10,692 bases of DNA. It comes from an uncultured Clostridia bacterium. GTDB lineage: Bacteria > Bacillota > Clostridia > Oscillospirales > CAG-272. The position numbers and the translations under genes were made by a program. Below the pieces are notes generated by a model. The model was not told where the DNA came from and ran no database searches. It was given only the letters and a program-made list of their open reading frames with translations. The stretch covers positions 1 through 10,692 of the forward strand of contig CAMJDE010000044.1 of assembly GCA_946404295.1 (NCBI GenBank), given 5' to 3'. Below are positions 1-5,034 of this stretch, in pieces; position 1 is the first letter of the stretch; the number at the start of each line of letters is the position of its first letter.

Positions 1-35
1 CAAAGAGCCCCACGCGCAAGGCGTGGGGCTCTTTG
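1..35 (-). terminator. Rho-independent terminator hairpin of tRNA-Pro
   Basis: Arms 1-15 and 21-35 are perfect reverse complements (15 bp, GC-rich core, 5-base loop). Read on the minus strand the stem begins within the CCA tail of tRNA-Pro and its 3' arm ends in CTCTTTG at the window edge, so any further U-tract would lie outside. The position directly after a tRNA gene supports a terminator. Bases 34-35 are shared with the encoded CCA, which is tighter than usual. Confidence 0.75.
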
Positions 36-108
36 GTCGGGATGACAGGAGTCGAACCTGCTTGACCTTGCTCCCAAAGCAAGTGGGTAACCGTTACCCT
101 ACATCCCG
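34..108 (-). tRNA. tRNA-Pro, anticodon UGG
   Basis: Read on the minus strand this is a 75-base tRNA. The 7-bp acceptor stem pairs 102-108 (CGGGATG) with 38-44 (CATCCCG), the discriminator is A (37) and CCA is encoded at 34-36. The T-arm holds GGTTCGACTCC, and the anticodon stem CTTGC/GCAAG encloses the loop TTTGGGA, giving anticodon TGG, which reads CCN proline codons. The first acceptor pair is C1-G72, as expected for bacterial tRNA-Pro. It has its own promoter about 12 bases upstream and a terminator at its end, so it appears to be a single-gene transcription unit. The prolyl-tRNA synthetase gene lies in the same window at 7206-8648. Confidence 0.96.
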
Positions 109-119
109 GGGTCTTAATC

Positions 120-148
120 ATTATAGCAACCGCGCCGGGAAATGTCAA
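120..148 (-). promoter_or_regulatory. Perfect consensus sigma-A promoter for tRNA-Pro
   Basis: On the minus strand the -35 box TTGACA (143-148) and the -10 box TATAAT (120-125) are separated by exactly 17 bases, and TGC just before the -10 makes it an extended -10 as well. Transcription should start near 112-113, leaving only a few bases before the tRNA 5' end at 108. The strength fits a stable-RNA gene. Confidence 0.93.
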
Positions 149-292
149 GCGGGAAGCGGGAAACGGGGGCGAAAGGAAACGAAGGACGGGGAACGGTCGG
201 CGCGATTGCTTTTCGGGCGAGGGTGTGCCGACGCGGCGGCGGGGGCGGCGGTTGCCGTCCCGGCGAGAGGGGGTTCCGCTTCCGCGGGCGGG

Positions 293-526
293 TCAATCCT
301 GCCGCTTTTTCTTTTCGGCTTCCCTTGCGTCGTATTTGGCGCCGAGGATCAGGGCGCCGATGGCGAAGGCGGCGACCGCCGCCGCGGCGAGCAGCTGCCG
401 GAGCGAGAACCGGACGCTTCCGTCGGTCGAAACCGAGAAGAGCGGTTTCTCGTCGTCCTTTCCGCGATAGACGGAAACGGTGCGTTGGTATTTGCATTCG
501 ATCTCACGGGAGAGCAGATCTTTCAT
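293..526 (-). CDS. Small single-span membrane protein, unknown function
   Basis: I do not recognise a family for this 77-residue protein. Residues 1-42 are charged and soluble. Residues about 45-63 are an Ala/Leu/Ile-rich transmembrane segment, and residues 64-77 form a highly charged tail rich in Lys, Arg and Glu. There is no N-terminal signal peptide, so it would be an internally anchored membrane protein. The start ATG at 526 has an AAAGGA-like site 11 bases upstream, a rather long spacing. It lies 68 bases after trmB on the same strand with no terminator seen between, so it is probably the last gene of the trmB transcript. The opposite strand is also open over part of this stretch, but the membrane segment, charged flank and ribosome site favour this reading. 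It could instead be a lineage-specific regulator of a membrane process. Confidence 0.6.
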   Translation of the reverse strand: MKDLLSREIECKYQRTVSVYRGKDDEKPLFSVSTDGSVRFSLRQLLAAAAVAAFAIGALILGAKYDAREAEKKKRQD

Positions 527-594
527 TTCTTCGGCGTTCCTTTCTGTGATGGGCGGGCGTTTTCGGCGGAGACCGATCGGCTGTCGGGCGGCGG

Positions 595-1242
595 TCAGAG
601 CGTGACCGACAGATAGTGGATCGGAAAGCCCTTTTGCGAGAAATTCTTTTCGTATTCGGTCTCGACGTTGCCCGCGTTGTAGGGAGAGTTGTGCAGGTCG
701 CGGGTCAGGGCGTCGGGGGTCTTACCGAGCGCGGCGAGTTCCTCGAGCGTGAAGTCGAAAAGTCCGACGTTGTCGGTTTTGAAGCAGAGCCGCCCGCCTT
801 CTTTCAGGAGCGTGAAGTAGCGTTCGAGAAAGGCGCGGTGGGTGAGACGGCGTTTGGTATGCCCCTTCTTCGGCCACGGGTCGCTGAAATTGAGGAAGAT
901 CGCGTCGAGCGAACGCGGCGCGAACCACTCGTCGAGCGTCGCGGCGTCGGCAACGGCGAACCGCAGACGGTCGGGGCGGTTTTCGGCTCTTGCCGCCGCC
1001 TTCTCGACGGCGTTGACCATCACGTTCGAGATGCGCTCGAGCGCGACGAAGCAGACGTCGGGGTGTTTTTCCGCCATCCCGCAGGCAAAGTCGCCCTTGC
1101 CGCACCCAATCTCAAGCCAGAGCGGCAGATCCTCGCCGATCACGTCGCAGGACGACTTGAAAGGCGCGGCGGGGCGCTCGAGCAGAAGATTCCGGCAGGC
1201 GGCGAGCCGTTCGGCGCCGTGCTTTTTGATCCGCATTCGCAT
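595..1242 (-). CDS. trmB: tRNA (guanine-N7)-methyltransferase TrmB
   Basis: This enzyme transfers a methyl group from S-adenosylmethionine to N7 of G46 in the variable loop of tRNAs; it is a cytoplasmic class I Rossmann methyltransferase. The 215-residue product shows the SAM-binding loop EIGCGKG (44-50), the family signature from FLNFSDPWPKKGH into TKRRL (116-133), FKTDN (154-158) and the C-terminal NVETEYEKNF (192-201) whose T-x-Y-E contacts the target guanine. Length is typical for bacterial TrmB. The frame is open upstream, but the ATG at 1242 is chosen because GGAAAGGA lies at 1253-1260 and the promoter at 1287-1315 would start transcription downstream of the alternative ATG at 1296. A stable hairpin sits between promoter and ribosome site. 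spoIVB lies upstream and the 77-residue membrane protein downstream on the same strand. Confidence 0.95.
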   Translation of the reverse strand: MRMRIKKHGAERLAACRNLLLERPAAPFKSSCDVIGEDLPLWLEIGCGKGDFACGMAEKHPDVCFVALERISNVMVNAVEKAAARAENRPDRLRFAVADAATLDEWFAPRSLDAIFLNFSDPWPKKGHTKRRLTHRAFLERYFTLLKEGGRLCFKTDNVGLFDFTLEELAALGKTPDALTRDLHNSPYNAGNVETEYEKNFSQKGFPIHYLSVTL

Positions 1243-1252
1243 AAAGAGAACA

Positions 1253-1281
1253 ATCCTTTCCGGGGAGCCGACGCTCCCCGG
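1253..1281 (-). promoter_or_regulatory. trmB 5' leader hairpin abutting the ribosome-binding site
   Basis: Positions 1260-1268 and 1273-1281 form a perfect 9-bp GC-rich stem with a 4-base loop in the untranslated leader. The last stem base coincides with the first G of the Shine-Dalgarno GGAAAGGA (1253-1260). The hairpin starts a few bases after the predicted transcription start, so it may be a 5'-end stabiliser or modulate ribosome access. No U-tract follows, so it is not a terminator. Confidence 0.6.
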
Positions 1282-1286
1282 TTCCC

Positions 1287-1315
1287 AGTATACCACATCG
1301 GGCGCGCGATTGCAA
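1287..1315 (-). promoter_or_regulatory. Sigma-A promoter for trmB
   Basis: On the minus strand TTGCAA (1310-1315) and TATACT (1287-1292) are separated by exactly 17 bases. The promoter lies in the gap between the spoIVB stop and trmB, so trmB is transcribed independently of the sporulation gene, although readthrough from spoIVB is possible because no terminator is evident there. Confidence 0.85.
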
Positions 1316-1334
1316 GAGAGGACCGAAAAAGAGG

Positions 1335-2486
1335 TCAGGCGCGCCCGCTCTCCATCGCGCGGAGCATCGAATCGAGGTAGACGCCGTACCCCTTCGTCGG
1401 GTCGCCGACCATCACGTGCGTGACGGCGCCGACCAGCCGCCCGTCCTGCAGGATCGGGCTGCCCGACATTCCGCGCACGATCCCGCCGGTCAGCGCGAGC
1501 AGGGCGGGATCGGTCACTTTGACCGAGAAACAGCGGGCGCAGCCCGACCGCGCGGAAAGATCCCCGAGTTCGACCTCGTATTCGCCGCGCGCCCCGTTTT
1601 TGAGCGTGCAGAGAACCGTCGCGCGCCCCTCGCGCACCTCGTCGGGCGAGGCGACCGGGAGCGGATCTCCCGCGGGGATCTCGGAGAGCCGACCGAAGAC
1701 GCCGTACTCGGTGTTCGAGACGACCGTCCCGATCCCGCCGGGTCGGAGCATCCCCTTGAGTTCCCCGGGTTCGCCCGCCTTGCCGCGCTCGATCCCGTCA
1801 AGGATCACCCCGGTCACGGTGCCGTGTTTTAAGCGGATCGGCTTCCCCGTCTTGCCGTCCCCGATCGCGTGTCCGAGCCCTCCGAACGCCCCGGTCTCGG
1901 GATCGACGAAAGTCACCGTCCCGATCCCCGCCGCGTTGTCGCGGACGAAGATCCCGAGCTGCGGGGTCCCGCCGTCGTAGCAGACGGGCGTCACCGTGAT
2001 CGGAAGCGTCTTTTCGTCCCGGAGAACCGAGAGTGTGAGCGGGCGCCCCTCCGATCCCGTCACCGCGTCGGTGAGATCCCGCACCGTTCCGATCTTTTTA
2101 TCGCCGACCGCGACGATCAGGTCGCCCGGGCGAAGCCCGGCGTCGAAACCGACCGAACCGCCCTCCCGTGCCCCGACGACCAGCACCCCGTCGCACGCGA
2201 TCCGGATCCCGAACACACCCCCGCCGGGGATCAGTTTCCGTCCCCCGCCGTCCCTCTCGCCGGAATTGTCCGCGGGGATCTCCTCGCGCCCGCACGCCTC
2301 GCCCCCGTCGATCTTCGGAAACAGTATGCCCGGGATCCGGAAGCGGATCTCCCCGCGCGCCGCAACGCACGGTTCGCTTGTCCCTTCTCCCGGCTCCGCC
2401 GCCGAAACCCCGACGGTCAGGGCGACCGTCAGCAGCAGCAGAGCAAGCAGCCCCGCCGCGATCCTCCATCCTCTTTTGTTTTTCAT
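1335..2486 (-). CDS. spoIVB: SpoIVB-type sporulation serine peptidase (S55) with PDZ domain
   Basis: In Bacillus subtilis SpoIVB is secreted from the forespore into the intermembrane space and cleaves SpoIVFA, releasing the SpoIVFB protease to activate pro-sigma-K. This 383-residue homologue has a Lys/Arg-rich N-terminus and a hydrophobic signal or anchor at about 9-29 ending in an AxA-like site, and a PDZ domain at about 90-165 with VGFDAGLRPGDLIVAVGDK. The peptidase domain spans about 175-380 with GLGHAIGD (His206), VTDPALL (Asp326), GMSGSPILQDG (Ser341/Ser343) and VGDPTKGYGVY near the end. His, Asp and Ser are therefore all present and activity is expected. The start has AAGGAG at 2493-2498, 6 bases away. 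A forespore-type promoter candidate precedes it. Bacillus has spo0A directly downstream; here it is trmB. Prolines and glycines between 30 and 90 form a loosely conserved linker. Confidence 0.93.
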   Translation of the reverse strand: MKNKRGWRIAAGLLALLLLTVALTVGVSAAEPGEGTSEPCVAARGEIRFRIPGILFPKIDGGEACGREEIPADNSGERDGGGRKLIPGGGVFGIRIACDGVLVVGAREGGSVGFDAGLRPGDLIVAVGDKKIGTVRDLTDAVTGSEGRPLTLSVLRDEKTLPITVTPVCYDGGTPQLGIFVRDNAAGIGTVTFVDPETGAFGGLGHAIGDGKTGKPIRLKHGTVTGVILDGIERGKAGEPGELKGMLRPGGIGTVVSNTEYGVFGRLSEIPAGDPLPVASPDEVREGRATVLCTLKNGARGEYEVELGDLSARSGCARCFSVKVTDPALLALTGGIVRGMSGSPILQDGRLVGAVTHVMVGDPTKGYGVYLDSMLRAMESGRA

Positions 2487-2541
2487 TTCCCGCTCCTTGC
2501 ATTCTTTTTTGACGCCGCTTCGCTCGCTTTTTCGTCGCGGT

Positions 2542-2570
2542 TACTATGCGCCGCACGGCTCGATTTATCC
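2542..2570 (-). promoter_or_regulatory. Candidate forespore (sigma-G/sigma-F-like) promoter of spoIVB
   Basis: On the minus strand GGATA (2566-2570) and CATAGTA (2542-2548) are separated by 17 bases. This resembles the B. subtilis sigma-G pattern GHATR-N18-CATWHTA with one mismatch in each box and a spacer one base short. The predicted start is about 45 bases upstream of the spoIVB ATG. In B. subtilis spoIVB is a forespore gene read by sigma-F and sigma-G, so the context agrees. No good sigma-A promoter is visible in this gap. The match is by eye only. Confidence 0.5.
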
Positions 2571-2601
2571 GAGGTAATCTTTTGACCCGTCGACCATATC
2601 C

Positions 2602-2616
2602 TGACTTTTCAAGTCA
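2602..2616. promoter_or_regulatory. Short perfect dyad upstream of spoIVB
   Basis: TGACTT and AAGTCA are reverse complements separated by three bases, just upstream of the candidate spoIVB promoter. It looks like a possible protein-binding operator. On the minus strand it is preceded, not followed, by a T-run, so it is not a terminator for that direction. The preceding gene already has its own terminator at 2638-2673. Confidence 0.3.
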
Positions 2617-2637
2617 AAAAAACGCCGAAAAATCCGA

Positions 2638-2673
2638 CGAAAATAAGAACCGCCCCCTCGTTTGAGGGGGCGG
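2638..2673 (-). terminator. Rho-independent terminator of the lipoprotein/GHKL-like operon
   Basis: Arms 2650-2659 and 2664-2673 give a perfect 10-bp GC-rich stem with a GTTT-type 4-base loop. On the minus strand it is followed by TTCTTATTTT. It begins 13 bases after the stop of the gene ending at 2687 and separates that operon from spoIVB. Confidence 0.85.
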
Positions 2674-2686
2674 CGGCGGGGTCGGG

Positions 2687-3274
2687 TCAGCGGGATCGGA
2701 GCAAGAAGCGGTCGGCGTCGGCGAGGGCGGCTTTGACGGCGCGGGTGATCGCGTCGGGGATCGGCGCGAGCAGACGGCTGACGTCGGCGTCCGACGGGAC
2801 GAGGGTCACGACAACCGTGAAGCGGTCCTTCGTCTCGTCAAAATACCAGTTTCCCCGGCAGGCGGCGAGTTCGTTTCCGACCACGCCGAGATACCGATCG
2901 GAAACCCCGAGCGCCTCGCGTTCGGAGAGTCGGCGGGGCTCGGTCTTGTCCGCCGTAAAGAGGATCGCGATCAAGCCGTCCTTTCCTTCCGCCCTCACGC
3001 GCGGGTCGCCGAGGACGGGCGAACGCGAAAGAAAACGGTAGATCAGGGTCAAAAGATAGGCGAAGCGTTCTTCCGGCACCTCGATCGCGGTCTCGCGCGG
3101 AAGGACGTCCTCGAGGGCGACTTCGGTGTCGACCTCGCGCCGCACCGCCTCCGCCCAGCGGCGCAGAAAATCGAGCAGGAGCGCGGGATCGCGGCGTTCG
3201 TTTCGGTTCGCGCTTCCCCGTTTGTCGGCGCCCGGCGCCGGGTCGGGGGTCGCGCTCGACAGTTTCAGTTTCAT
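2687..3274 (-). CDS. Uncharacterised protein, possible degenerate GHKL (histidine-kinase-type) ATPase fold
   Basis: This 195-residue protein has no motif that gives a firm function. No signal peptide or membrane span is seen, so it should be cytoplasmic. After a disordered, charged N-terminus (1-28) come a helical segment (about 30-55), a helix ERFAYLLTLIYRFLSRSP (69-86) placed like the N-box helix of GHKL ATPases, a strand (about 100-108), and a tail LGVVGNELAACRGNWYFDE followed by FTVVVTLV (129-158). That tail has the spacing of the last helix and strands of sensor kinases. The N-box Asn, the DxGxG loop and the glycine lid are missing, so ATP binding is unlikely if the fold is right. The start ATG (3274) overlaps the stop of the upstream lipoprotein gene by 4 bases, which implies translational coupling. 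A longer reading to 3319 is possible but would overlap that gene by 49 bases. Confidence 0.7.
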   Translation of the reverse strand: MKLKLSSATPDPAPGADKRGSANRNERRDPALLLDFLRRWAEAVRREVDTEVALEDVLPRETAIEVPEERFAYLLTLIYRFLSRSPVLGDPRVRAEGKDGLIAILFTADKTEPRRLSEREALGVSDRYLGVVGNELAACRGNWYFDETKDRFTVVVTLVPSDADVSRLLAPIPDAITRAVKAALADADRFLLRSR

Positions 3275-4362
3275 TGGAGCGTCAGTTCGGCGAGCGTCTC
3301 GGCGGAGAAGGTCGGGCAAGCCGAGGAGTACGAGATCCCCGCGAGGTAGTTTTCCGCCTTCTCGGCGGTCGGGCGGTCGATCAGCGTCTCTTCGAGCATC
3401 AGATCGTAGATCGCGTCCGGGTCGCGCTCGTAGTCGGCGGCGTCCTTCGCGAGCCCGACGGCGAACCAGACCCCGTCCCCGCCCTCACGGATCTCGCCGC
3501 AGGCGAAGGGCGAGAGCGTGAAGAAGTCGGAAACCAGCGCGCGTTCGAGCGGGATCGATCCCTGGTTTTTCGAGACGTAAAAGCCGTGGTCCATTTCGTC
3601 GCGCGAGAGCACCTGATCCGAGAAGGTCGCGATCAGAACCTGCCGCACCTCGGAGTAGTCGGTCGCCGTCGCCAGACGGTCGCGCATCTCGTTCGCGACG
3701 GCAAGCGACTCGGCGCGGTTATAGAGATGCAATTCGTCGGGCACGAAGACCCAGACGCCGTGGGCGCAGTTCTCCGAATCGAAGAACGCCCGCGGATCGC
3801 CCGAAATTTGGTTATCCTTTCCGTAGGCGTATTTGTTCACGACGTAGTCGTAAAGTTTCGCCTGCGTCGCGTCGAAGCGATAGATCAGCCGATTCGCGGC
3901 GTCGGTCAGGTTCGCCGCCGCGAGCGCCTCTTTGTACTTTTCGCGGGTCCCGACGCCCTCGACCGTCACGCCGTTGATATCGCCGCCCTCGTAGTCGATC
4001 TTCACGCGGCGCAAAACCTCCGCGTCAATCTCGTCGCCATCGGGGTCGACCCCGATCTCCTTCGCCACGTCGAGCGTGGCGTAGATCAGGGCGATCTCGC
4101 GCATCACCGCCGTCCGCGCGGCGACGTAATCCTCCTCGGTCATCCCCTCGGTCTTACCCGAGTACATCGCCGAGAAGAAGGCGCGGTAGAGTTCGTATTT
4201 CACCTCGTGCCCGCCGAGCGTGGCGACCGGGGTCGCCTCTTTCTTCGACGAGGGGATCTCGGGATAGTCCCCCTTTTTGGAGCAGGCGGCAAGCGAAAAG
4301 ACGATCGCACAGAGCGCGATCAAAGAGACGAGCGTCAAAAATAGGCGGCTTGATTTCCTCAT
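3271..4362 (-). CDS. PrsA/SurA-like lipoprotein with degenerate PpiC-type region
   Basis: Proteins of this class sit on the outer face of the membrane and help secreted proteins fold. The 363-residue product has a basic N-terminus, a hydrophobic segment (about 6-24) and a lipobox LAAC with lipidated Cys27. VATLGGHEVKYELYRAFFSAM (46-66) resembles the start of SurA N-terminal chaperone domains, where a substrate-binding helical region follows. A later segment with DYSEVRQVLIATFSD, then a Gly-Phe element and FACGEIREGGDGVWFAVGL, follows the order of parvulin (PpiC) domains, but the usual GGxLG core is not intact, so isomerase activity is doubtful. The ATG at 4362 is chosen over 4419 because a GGGAGA site precedes it, the signal peptide begins there, and the promoter at 4396-4404 would start transcription inside the longer reading. 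It is the first gene of a two-gene operon with the gene at 2687-3274. Confidence 0.85.
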   Translation of the reverse strand: MRKSSRLFLTLVSLIALCAIVFSLAACSKKGDYPEIPSSKKEATPVATLGGHEVKYELYRAFFSAMYSGKTEGMTEEDYVAARTAVMREIALIYATLDVAKEIGVDPDGDEIDAEVLRRVKIDYEGGDINGVTVEGVGTREKYKEALAAANLTDAANRLIYRFDATQAKLYDYVVNKYAYGKDNQISGDPRAFFDSENCAHGVWVFVPDELHLYNRAESLAVANEMRDRLATATDYSEVRQVLIATFSDQVLSRDEMDHGFYVSKNQGSIPLERALVSDFFTLSPFACGEIREGGDGVWFAVGLAKDAADYERDPDAIYDLMLEETLIDRPTAEKAENYLAGISYSSACPTFSAETLAELTLQ

Positions 4363-4395
4363 AACAGATCTCCCGTCGTTCGGTTTCTCTTTTTT

Positions 4396-4444
4396 ATTGT
4401 AACACGGATTTGTGTCCAAACCGTGAAAACCGGATTTTTTTTTT
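4396..4444 (-). promoter_or_regulatory. Extended -10 promoter with A-tract for the lipoprotein operon, overlapping a dyad
   Basis: On the minus strand TGTTACAAT gives a TACAAT -10 box (4396-4401) with a TG extension and no good -35. A run of ten A residues (4435-4444 on the other strand as T) falls about 45-55 bases upstream of the predicted start near 4389, where an UP element would lie. CACGG and CCGTG arms at 4403-4407 and 4421-4425 form a dyad across the -35/-10 spacer, a place where a repressor could bind. Confidence 0.6.
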
Positions 4445-4514
4445 ACTTGCCGCGACGTGAGGGCGTCTTCCCCGCCCGCTTCCCTCCTCCCTTTTAAGGG
4501 GTGCGTTTTGTCCC

Positions 4515-4542
4515 TTTACTTTTCGGACGATTTCGGTATAAT
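4515..4542 (+). promoter_or_regulatory. Promoter of the Xre-sigma4 / LRR membrane protein operon
   Basis: TTTACT (4515-4520) and a perfect TATAAT (4537-4542) are 16 bases apart. Transcription should start near 4549, about 33 bases before the GTG start. The spacer contains TTCGG twice. A short dyad CCCTT-TT-AAGGG lies just upstream at 4489-4500 and could be an operator. The promoter position rules out translation from the ATG at 4501. Confidence 0.8.
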
Positions 4543-4581
4543 AATATTCGGAAGCCGCAAACGAACGAAAGGAGACGCAAC

Positions 4582-5034
4582 GTGAGTCTTTCACAAGCAA
4601 TCGCGGAACTGCGGACGGAAAACGACCTCTCGCAGCAAGAACTTGCCGACCGCCTGTTCGTCTCGCGCGACCTCGTCTCCAAATGGGAGAGGGGGGAGAG
4701 GATCCCGGTCTTTCGGACGGTCGAGAAGATCGCCGAAACGTTCGGCGTTCCCGTCGACCGACTCTGCGACCGGCGCGCGCTGCTCGTCCGTGAACTCGAA
4801 GATTGCCTTCCGGGTGGCGGCGCCTATGAGGACGGCAAATTGACCGCGATCCTGGATCGCTTTCTGCGAAGGGTATCTCCGCGGACGGCGAATATCTTTC
4901 TCAATCGGTATTACTTACTGAAAACGACGTCCGAGATCGCAAAAAAATACGGGATCGGCGAAAACCACGTTCGCAGTATCTTATCCAAAACCAGAAGAAG
5001 ACTGAAAAAAGCGTTACAGGAGGGAAAAGTATGA
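4582..5034 (+). CDS. Xre-family HTH fused to sigma-70 region-4-like domain (transcription regulator)
   Basis: The 150-residue protein has two DNA-binding modules. Residues about 4-62 are an Xre/HTH_3 domain (LRTENDLSQQELADRLFVSR then LVSKWERGERIP). Residues about 87-147 resemble sigma-70 region 4: LDRFLRRVSPRTANIFLNRYY, then the HTH TTSEIAKKYGIGENHVRSIL and a basic helix KTRRRLKKAL. No region 2 is present, so it cannot be a complete ECF sigma factor; it may recruit polymerase through region 4 while Xre gives specificity, or act as an ordinary dual-HTH activator. GTG at 4582 is the start: AAAGGAG lies at 4568-4574 with a 7-base spacer, and the promoter is downstream of the in-frame ATG at 4501. 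The stop overlaps the next start by 4 bases (ATGA), the usual arrangement of a sigma factor and its membrane anti-sigma partner. GC content is lower than in the flanking genes. Confidence 0.88.
   Translation: MSLSQAIAELRTENDLSQQELADRLFVSRDLVSKWERGERIPVFRTVEKIAETFGVPVDRLCDRRALLVRELEDCLPGGGAYEDGKLTAILDRFLRRVSPRTANIFLNRYYLLKTTSEIAKKYGIGENHVRSILSKTRRRLKKALQEGKV

Noticed and set aside
616..1380. Plus-strand open frame opposite trmB
   Set aside because: TrmB on the minus strand has all family motifs, a promoter and a ribosome site.
1869..2585. Plus-strand open frames opposite spoIVB
   Set aside because: Low-complexity Arg/Pro-rich translations typical of shadows of a GC-rich gene.
3274..4344. Long open frame on the plus strand opposite the lipoprotein gene
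   Set aside because: It exactly mirrors a gene with signal peptide, lipobox and ribosome site; the translation is Val/Arg-rich as expected for an antisense shadow in high-GC DNA.
4501..4581. Upstream ATG (4501) as start of the Xre-sigma4 regulator
   Set aside because: It lies before the -35 box of the promoter, and a good Shine-Dalgarno precedes the in-frame GTG at 4582.
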